A DNA stretch of 64,000 nucleotides from Eunapius fragilis (taxonomy: Eukaryota; Porifera; Demospongiae; Spongillida; Spongillidae): assembly GCA_963681505.1 (NCBI GenBank), contig OY811977.1, forward strand, positions 8,872,377 through 8,936,376, in the 5' to 3' direction. The translations under genes were made by a program, and so were the position numbers. The first letter of the stretch is position 1. Each line of letters begins with the position of its first letter. The notes under the pieces are model-generated. The model saw nothing but the letters and a program-made list of their open reading frames with translations. It had not been told where the DNA came from and made no database searches. Below, in pieces: positions 57,873 through 64,000 of the stretch.

Positions 57873-58083
57873 CACTGTGCGTGTGTATGTGCATTGTAGT
57901 GTGTATGTCTGTGTATATGTATATGTGTATGTGTGTATGTATATGTATGTGCATGTGTGTATGTGTGTATGTGTGCTCATTACTACCGTCATCCCACAGC
58001 CCTCTTTGGATGACCACACCCACAAACAGCATGGATGGTTCTACAGGCTCTGCTGTTGCTGTTGCATACGACGAAGGCACTGA
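52534..58083 (+). CDS. MICAL-like: MICAL-like flavin monooxygenase with LIM domain, no CH
   Basis: Seven exons: 52534-53251, 54165-54625, 54955-55071, 55584-55718, 56160-56496, 56810-57504, 58000-58083 (848 aa). All phases agree. The ATG at 52534 precedes an acidic extension of about 90 aa. The FMO domain shows GAGPIG (175-180) with VVVVEKRNAFTRNNVLHLWP, GSDGRKSS (Asp300), and LAGDSLLE (Gly472-Asp473) followed across the splice by PFWPKGTGCGQGFLSAMD. These are the three FAD-binding motifs of MICAL enzymes, which use NADPH to oxidise actin methionines and sever filaments. The LIM domain starts at Cys666 (CYFCGKK) with HRNCFRCAHC and FYCTAH. A Pro/Glu-rich region follows, then a last exon with WFYRLCCCCCIRRRH. 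The CH domain normally found between FMO and LIM is missing. The exon 6 donor (GAG|GTTTGT) is the weakest splice site. Confidence 0.85.
53252..54164 (+). other. Intron 1 of the MICAL-like gene
   Basis: Donor GTACGT at 53252, acceptor GCTAACAG at 54164. An alternative GTGAGT donor at 53256 would break the VSIRTLQ frame, so the first is preferred. Confidence 0.7.
55719..56159 (+). other. Intron 4 of the MICAL-like gene
   Basis: GTCAGC donor, CATGAAG acceptor. AT-rich, with no other feature seen. Confidence 0.7.
56545..56605. repeat. (CA)n microsatellite in MICAL intron 5
   Basis: A CA tract starting about 50 bp after the exon 5 donor. Confidence 0.9.
56636..56736. mobile_element. 101-bp foldback element in MICAL intron 5
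   Basis: Near-perfect palindrome with 42-bp arms (GAATCATTTAGA, GTGATTGAACAGA, AATCACA and their complements) and a loop of about 17 bp. A second, AT-type palindrome (CAGAGATAATATA and complement) follows at 56750-56781, just before the exon 6 acceptor. Confidence 0.8.
57582..57871. repeat. Two (TG)n tracts in MICAL intron 6
   Basis: TG tracts at about 57582-57630 and 57797-57871, with further TG-rich sequence to 57975. Confidence 0.9.
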
Positions 58084-58439
58084 AATAATAATGACATTAC
58101 ATTGTCCAATTATTAAACATATTATATAACCAGTAGTTGCACAGCATAATTTAATTAGCTACATGAATGAATAATGTAGTAAGTCTGGACACCCTACAAG
58201 AGGATCATCCCATACCACTAAGCTCCTCGAAGTATGGAAACATTCAGAAGCCAACTTAAATTCGTCCGTCCCCTCCCCCCCTCACAGTCCCCATCCCACT
58301 CATTTGTACTAGTGGGTGTTGGTTCCAGAGGTGAAGCAGTGAGTGCTATATAGATTATCATTTCATATCTTACATTATTCCCACTAACTGCTTGTGATTG
58401 ACAAATGGTACAGGCTTCATGTGTTGTAAAGGCAATTAT

Positions 58440-58793
58440 CATGGTAGCACTGGCCCCTCCCATCATCGTGGTAGCACTAGCCCCTCCCATCATCATGATA
58501 GCACTAGCCCCTCCCATCATCATGATAGCACTAGCCCCTCCCATCATCATGGTAGCACAAGCCCCTCCCATCATCATGGTAGCACTAGCCCCTCCCATCA
58601 TCATGGTAGCACTAGCCCCTCCCATCATCATGGTAGCACTAGCCCCTCCCATCATCATGGTAGAACTAGCCCCTCCCATCATCATGGTAGCACTAGCCCC
58701 TCCCATCATCATGGTAGCACTGGCCCCTCCCATCATCATGGTAGCACTAGCCCCTCCCATCATCATGGTAGCACTAGCCCCTCCCATCTTCAT
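58440..58793. repeat. 27-bp minisatellite downstream of MICAL
   Basis: Thirteen copies of a unit containing CATCATCATGGTAGCACTAG and CCCCTCC. Because 27 is a multiple of three, frames such as MMMGGASAT stay open on both strands, but nothing supports translation. Confidence 0.9.
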
Positions 58794-58799
58794 GGCTCT

Positions 58800-59091
58800 T
58801 GGTGTTGTATATCTGTTAAGTAACTAAGTCTGGGTACGAGACTAGTTTCGACCAAGTTAATTTTTCGTGCGCAACATTTGGAATTGATATAGACCACCTC
58901 CACGTTTACTTTCAGAACATTTCACTCGATTCTAGGTGAGTGCGTTGTAAGGTTTAGGGTTAGGGAAAGTATAGCCTCCGTGAATAAAAAGAGAACTGTT
59001 AGCGTGATTGTTTAATTGGCTGGGCGATTCGTTTTGCAAATGCATTTCGCGCAATACTTGTGTGGCTGGAGATTTTCACCACAACCAATGT
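58800..59091. other. Non-coding
   Basis: I see no feature that I can support. Confidence 0.4.
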
Positions 59092-59334
59092 ATGTAATGC
59101 ACCTATCAATGGTCTCCCCCACCTGACCCAGTGCGGAATCAGGTGGGGAGAATGTGGGGATTTGACGATTGGGGTTTTCAAGGGCCACTCCTGGGTCAAC
59201 AAATATCCCCCATTATAATTTCTCATGAATAATGAAGCACATAATTTCTCAAATGGGGCAAAAATCTAAGTCAATCCCACCCAAATGACCCACACTGGGG
59301 GAGGTGGGGGAGACCATTGATAGGTGCATTACAT
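59092..59334. mobile_element. 243-bp MITE
   Basis: Terminal inverted repeats of about 40 bp: ATGTAATGCACCTATCAATG with TCTCCCCCACCTGA at the left and the complement at the right, including AGGTGGGGGAGACCATTGAT. No coding content. Confidence 0.85.
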
Positions 59335-59471
59335 TAATATCTAACCTAAGTCCAGCTAGCCTACCACCCTCCCATGCATTTCTTACAGCATTTCTTCATT
59401 ACTTCCACCTGACTCCTCACAGGATACTGAATTGCATGGTTTAGTAGTGTAACTGTGTACGCCTGCAAACA

Positions 59472-59472
<1 letters not shown>

Positions 59473-59513
<41 letters not shown>
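59473..59513. repeat. (CA)n microsatellite
   Basis: About twenty CA dinucleotides. Flanking 59335-59845 holds no gene I can support. Confidence 0.95.
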
Positions 59514-59516
<3 letters not shown>

Positions 59517-59845
59517 TCATACACTGGCACCATCTAAACACACCAGACAAACATGACACCAACAAAACACAGTTCCTACCGCAAAGATCTGCTCACTTTT
59601 TAAGGACCGCCATTGCTTAGCTTCATGTCTGCTTTATTAACAGCATCAATTTTGGGAGAAGGGCCTTTACAGCAGGAGTAAAACGAGTTTAAAATTACAG
59701 GCCAGTTTGAAGACATTGTATTTTGTACAATTCGAATGTGTAGGTTCCTTATCATGGCGTCATGGCAACAACCATATTTTATAATACCATTTCCAGGGAG
59801 TGCTTTGGGTGGGGAAGCCTAAAGTGTTCTCACTTGTGAAAAATA

Positions 59846-60985
59846 GGGCCTGGTGTTCACTGCCATGGTCCTAGCATGCATACGCTAGCCATTACCAAGA
59901 AACTTGGTAATCGTATACTTTTGTAATTTATTTTGGAAACCATTCCATATAATAACTCATTCTCAGCGCTGGCTTTTCCTCTTCTCTGGCTGGCTTTTCC
60001 TTGTCTCGTATGTACATCGTCCGTACATTTTCATAGCGCTTCATTTAGAAATACACACCACGTACACAAAAGTTACAATTTCTACTGTTGTAGCAGAGAT
60101 AATATAAGAATCTCTGGTTGTAGTCGACCAAGGCTGCCACAGAGTCAAGGTCTTGTAGGATTTGTAGCAACGCTGTTACTCCTACAAATTCAATTACATT
60201 ATTCTCAATGGTTTCTTTGCCGTCAGGCCTTGCAGATAGGCTCAGCAGGGTTGTTGATGTCCCAGTAGCTGCAGATGGTGGTCAGTCAAGGTTCATCTGC
60301 AGGAGTTGCAAACATATATTTTTGTGAGCTGAGTCCTTCAGAACCACAGCCAAGGAAACGTATCAGAAGAATAATGGCTCTCTGGAGCTCTTTCTCTCTG
60401 ACACCGGTAGAAAGAGAACAAAGGATACCAGTTGCCCTGGGGCATCTCCTCACACTAGCCAATGTAGACCTGTGGCCAAGTGGCTGACTGCTGAGCACCC
60501 TGGAAGATGGCTTACTATCTGGATGGCATGGCTGTAAAGGAAAAAAATATTAATTTTATATTTTATCTTTAAATTTATGTATGCTTGTACAGCACTAAGC
60601 ACTGAGCCACTGAGTGACAGTGTCGGTGTTTCCAGACAGTATTGCAGCATTTACACCTCTCTTCTGCAAACCAGACACCTGGTCAACCATCAGGGGAACT
60701 AGTGGTGGTAGCAAATTGACTACCCGTACCCAGTTGGAAACCAGGCAAGCACATCTCAGCCACTGTACAGATGGAAAAGAGCTTCCTCCTGCTTAGCCTT
60801 GAGTGTAAAGCTTTGAAGGAGAACGCATGATAGAAACTAAGCCACTGCTTCTCGGAATTCAACAGAATACACCATCGTGAAATCCGACATGTATGCGGAA
60901 TAGTTTCCAAAATAAGTATACGGTTACCAAGTTTCTTAGTAATGGCTAGCGCATGTGCACTACCAAGGCAGTGTAAACCAGGCCC
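59846..60985. mobile_element. 1.14-kb TIR transposon, non-autonomous
   Basis: The ends GGGCCTGGTGTTCACTGCC and (inverted) GGGCCTGGTTTACACTGCC extend into inverted repeats of about 110 bp sharing GCTAGCCATTAC and AGAAACTTGGTAA. Interior frames (for example 60275-60487) do not resemble any transposase I know. It lies directly upstream of the zinc-finger exon. Confidence 0.75.
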
Positions 60986-61084
60986 ATTTTTACTCCTGTA
61001 CTTTAATATTTAAAAAGCCTGGGGACGAGGCGAGGGTGATATGTGATTGTTTTGTCATCACTGACCTACTTTGATCATTTGCAG

Positions 61085-61875
61085 ATCACACTGCTTTAAT
61101 GGCTAGTAGTGAGAAACCACACCAGTGTGAACAATGTGGAAAGACATTTTCATTACAGTCACACCTGAAAACACACATGCTCACTCATACAGGGGAGAAG
61201 CCACATCACTGTGAACAATGTGAAAAGTCGTTTTCACGACAGTCACTACTGAAAGCACACAGTCTCACTCATACAGGGGAGAAGCCACATCAGTGTGGAC
61301 AATGTGGAAAGACATTTTCACAACGGTCGACCTTGAAAACACACATGCTCACTCATACAGGGGAGAAGGCACATCAGTGCGGACAATGTGGAAAGACATT
61401 TTCACAACAGTCGACACTGAAAACACACATGCTCACTCATACAGGGGAGAAGCCACATCAGTGTGGACAATGTGGAAAGACATTTTCACAACGGTCGACC
61501 TTGAAAACACACATGCTCACTCATACAGGGGAGAAGCCACATCAGTGTGAAAAATGTGAAAAGACGTTTTTACGACAGTCACAACTGAAAGTACACAGTC
61601 TCACTCATACAGGGGAGAAGCCGCATCAGTGTGACCAATGTGGAAAGGCATTTTCACTACAGTCGAACCTGAAAACACACATGCACACTCACACAGGGAA
61701 GAAGCAATTTATTTGTTTTTGTCAAAAATCATTCAAGTCGCAATGTTCCTTAAAGGCCCACAGCCGAATACATAGTGATGAGAAGTTGAAATGTAATTAC
61801 AGAGGATGCCACAGATCATTTCTGTACACGAGAAGCTTAAAGAATCACCTGAAGTACTGTGAACATATGATTTAA
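61085..61875 (+). CDS. C2H2 zinc-finger protein
   Basis: From the ATG at 61099 the frame encodes 258 aa with nine C2H2 fingers. Seven are canonical and linked by TGEKPHQC-type linkers (C-x2-C...H-x3-H, for example HQCEQCGKTFSLQSHLKTH). Finger 8 has only one residue between its cysteines (FICFCQKSF). Finger 9 has a C-x4-C and H-x5-H spacing. The frame is open back to a TTTGCAG acceptor at 61084, so this may be the last exon of a longer gene; no upstream domain could be identified. Fingers 3-5 are nearly identical in DNA, a sign of recent internal duplication. A nuclear DNA-binding regulator is the likely role; its target is unknown. Confidence 0.85.
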
Positions 61876-62411
61876 TGTCACCCATTAACTTTCTTTATAT
61901 AGCGTCATGTATATGTAATTGCATTAAGCAGTCCCTAAATGCATATATTCATTTGCCCCCGCCCCCCCCTCCCCACCCCGATCTTTTTTTCTACTCAATC
62001 CCTATAAAAGTGTAGTAGTTTGGTGTATAGTTAGTCTATTAGTAGTTTGATGAGATGGGGATAGTGGAGGTGGAAGTAATGGGCTGGGGGTAGTGCAATG
62101 ACTTTTGTATTATTGACCAGTTCCCCTGACTATCATGGTACTCTTGAACGGACCAGTTCCACCAGCGATGAATACATCTGTTACCACTCTGACATTAATA
62201 ACTATGAGAAATATTAGTGACTTCAAAAAACTTGAGTTTAATGGTCACATGACATCATGTGATACTATGATTGCTCACATGACATTCATATGATACTAGG
62301 AATGGTCACATGACATCAGGTTAACCTTTGTGGGCATGTGTGGTCTGATGGCCTTAGTGTCATTCCTCCTCCCCATCTCTTACCCCTCCTCCCCATCACT
62401 CTATTCCTCAG
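61876..62411. other. Intergenic; short CACATGACAT repeats
   Basis: Imperfect repeats around GGTCACATGACATCA occur at 62240-62320. The last part is a pyrimidine-rich tract leading to the KH exon. No other feature is seen. Confidence 0.5.
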
Positions 62412-62525
62412 TTGGTGGCTATAGTAGTGATACTGCAGATCAGTACTTCAGACGTATCATGGAGGAGACTGGAACACTAATTCTGTGGCCATCGAAGCTA
62501 AAAGTAGGAGCCAAGTCCAAGAAAG
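62412..62525 (+). CDS. Bicaudal-C-type KH-domain exon
   Basis: A 114-nt exon (TATTCCTCAG acceptor, AAAG|GTGTGT donor, two leading and one trailing base). It encodes GGYSSDTADQYFRRIMEETG and then TLILWPSKLKVGAKSKK. The IMEET...WPSKLKxGAKSKK signature is that of the first KH region of Bicaudal-C (BICC1) RNA-binding proteins, where a new exon starting with Asp also follows. Adjacent exons are not visible. Downstream lie a minisatellite and the duplicated MICAL 3' end, so the rest of the gene is either beyond the window or lost. Only one exon supports the call. Confidence 0.6.
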
Positions 62526-62599
62526 GTGTGTGTTTGTGTGTATGTAGTGTGTGTACGTGTACAGCTTCACTTCTTTATCACTGCATACCAGTGATGTTT

Positions 62600-62907
62600 T
62601 GGATGTGATGGTGTGGTTTGGGTGGTGTGGTTTGGGTGGATGTGGTGGTGTGGTTTGGGTGGATGTGGTGGTGTGTTTGGGTGGATGTGGTGGTGTGGTT
62701 TGGGTGGATGTGGTGGTGTGGTTTGGGTGGATGTGGTGGTGTGGTTTGGGTGGATGTGATGGTGTGGTTTGGGTGGATGTGGTGGTGTGGTTTGGGTGGA
62801 TGTGGTGGTGTGGTTTGGGTGGATGTGGTGGTGTAGTTTGGGTGGATGTGGTGGTGTGGTTTGGGTGGATGTGTGGTGGTGTGGTTTGGATGGAGGTGGT
62901 GGTGTTT
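62600..62907. repeat. 23-bp TG/GGA-rich minisatellite
   Basis: About thirteen copies of a unit with GTGGTTTGGGTGGATGTGGT. Several frames are open through it by chance. Confidence 0.85.
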
Positions 62908-62911
62908 GGGT

Positions 62912-63276
62912 GATGACCAGGTGGGGGTCGGAGACAAGCTAGTGCTGTTACTTCTGCGGGAAGAAGGTATACCTGATCGAGAGGAACGGACTGCACCTCC
63001 ACCGAAACTGTTGCAGATGCACCCACATCAGGACGCAGCTGGTGGTGGGAGGGTACATGATGGTTGATAGAACCACAAAGTAGAGATTTCTGCTTTTTTT
63101 AGCATGTGGCTGGATTTGGAATGGATGGATGAGTGGTTTGGGTATGTGTGTATATGTGTGCATGTGTGTGTGTATGTGTGCTCTTTACTACCATCATCCC
63201 ACAGCCGTCTTCGGATGACCACACCCACAAACAGCTAGGATCGTTCTACAGGCTCTGCTGTTGCCGCATACAATGA
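62912..63276 (+). pseudogene. Decayed duplicate of the MICAL 3' end
   Basis: The segment 62912-63057 matches part of the LIM exon (57002-57156) but has TAG at 62940-62942, a 9-bp deletion and loss of one zinc-ligand Cys. It then jumps, at a shared TAC, to sequence equivalent to 57721 in intron 6. The last-exon copy (63205-63276) is open and encodes PSSDDHTHKQLGSFYRLCCC, then RIQ and a stop. No upstream exons accompany it. The matching region continues through 3' flank to the minisatellite at the window end. Confidence 0.8.
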
Positions 63277-63639
63277 AGGCACTGAAATAATAATGACATT
63301 ACATGTATGGTGTTTTGTCCAATAAATTATATAACCAGTAGTTGCACAGCATAAATTAATTAGCTACATTAATGTAGTTAAGTCTGGACACCCTACAAGA
63401 TGATAATCCCATACCATTAAACTCCTTGAAGTATGGACACATTCAGAAGCCAACTTAAATTCGTTCGTCCCCTCCCCCCCTCACAGTCCCCATAACACTC
63501 ATTTGTACTAGTGGGTGTTAGTTCCAGAGGTGAAGCAGTGAGTGCTATATAGATTATCATTTCATATCTTACATTATTCCCACTAACTGCTTATGATTGA
63601 CAAATGGTACAGGCTACATGTGTTGTAAAGGCAATTATC

Positions 63640-64000
63640 ATGGTAGCACTGGCCCCTCCCATCATCATGGTAGCACTAGCCCCTCCCATCATCATGATAG
63701 CACTAGCCCCTCCCATCATCATGGTAGCACTAGCCCCTCCCATCATCATGGTAGCACTAGCCCCTCCCATCATCATGGTAGCACTAGCCCCTCCCATCAT
63801 CATGGTAGCACAAGCCCCTCCCATCATCATGGTAGCACTAGCCCCTCCCATCATCATGGTAGCACTAGCCCCTCCCATCTTCATGGTAGCACTAGCCCCT
63901 CCCATCATCATGGTAGCACTAGCCCCTCCCATCATCATGGTAGCACTAGCCCCTCCCATCATCATGGTAGCACAAGCCCCTCCCATCATCATGGTAGCAC
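63640..64000. repeat. 27-bp minisatellite, duplicate copy
   Basis: At least thirteen units of the same 27-bp repeat as 58440-58793, running off the window end. It belongs to the same duplicated segment. Confidence 0.9.

Noticed and set aside
58218..58823. MGGASATMM or HHHGSTSPSH repeat proteins, also at 63591-63992
   Set aside because: A 27-bp minisatellite, open on both strands. No splice or start support, and the copies are only part of a larger duplicated non-coding segment.
58945..58975. GGTTTAGGGTTAGGG, telomere-like
   Set aside because: Only about two imperfect units; not evidence of a telomeric tract.

Overview
The window is animal nuclear DNA with spliced genes, very short introns next to longer ones, abundant CA/TG microsatellites, long G/C homopolymer runs, minisatellites and many small inverted-repeat transposons. 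The gene content (LRAT-like protein, death-domain genes, long ankyrin array, MICAL-type monooxygenase, C2H2 zinc finger, Bicaudal-C-type KH exon) and a 56-bp intron fit a marine invertebrate. A sponge is the best guess, but this rests on family resemblance from memory, not on a marker gene.

Layout. 1-2.9 kb: satellites, an integrase relic and a foldback-type element. 2.9-3.9 kb: a two-exon LRAT-domain gene (+). 4.2-4.9 kb: two phase-compatible exons of an unrecognised gene (-). 5.2-5.7 kb: minisatellites. 6.2-6.9 kb and 9.4-13.3 kb: two paralogous death-domain loci. The second has a TATA box, a start codon and an N-terminal 2A-type ribosome-skipping motif (GDIELNPGP), and can be modelled as four phase-consistent exons (485 aa). 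The first has lost the TATA box, the start codon, the 2A motif and the exon 1 frame. 14.4-17.4 kb: a dead pogo/Tigger transposon. 18-27 kb: a transposon nest built around a large inverted repeat (arms 21.64-23.41 and 25.00-26.08 kb), with a 200-N assembly gap at 20431-20630. 27.9-32.1 kb: an ankyrin gene whose main exon holds 13 near-identical 204-bp double-ankyrin units. 32.1-36.6 kb: AT-rich, almost gene-free.

36.7-49.9 kb: a tandem family of five minus-strand, apparently intronless genes for secreted Lys/Gln/Pro/Tyr-repeat proteins (KQPYPAVV octapeptides and KQPYIGGAAL decapeptides) with identical promoter spacing. The second gene looks like a hybrid of the first and the rest; the fourth carries a frameshift and a nonsense codon. 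They are most likely extracellular structural or adhesive proteins.

52.5-58.1 kb: a complete seven-exon MICAL-like gene (848 aa) with intact FAD motifs and a LIM domain but no CH domain; it ends in a five-cysteine cluster. Its 3' end and the adjacent 27-bp minisatellite are duplicated, in decayed form, at 62.9-64.0 kb. Between the copies lie two inverted-repeat transposons, a C2H2 zinc-finger gene and one Bicaudal-C-type KH exon.

All exon models were made by eye from splice signals, phase and family resemblance; none has transcript support here.
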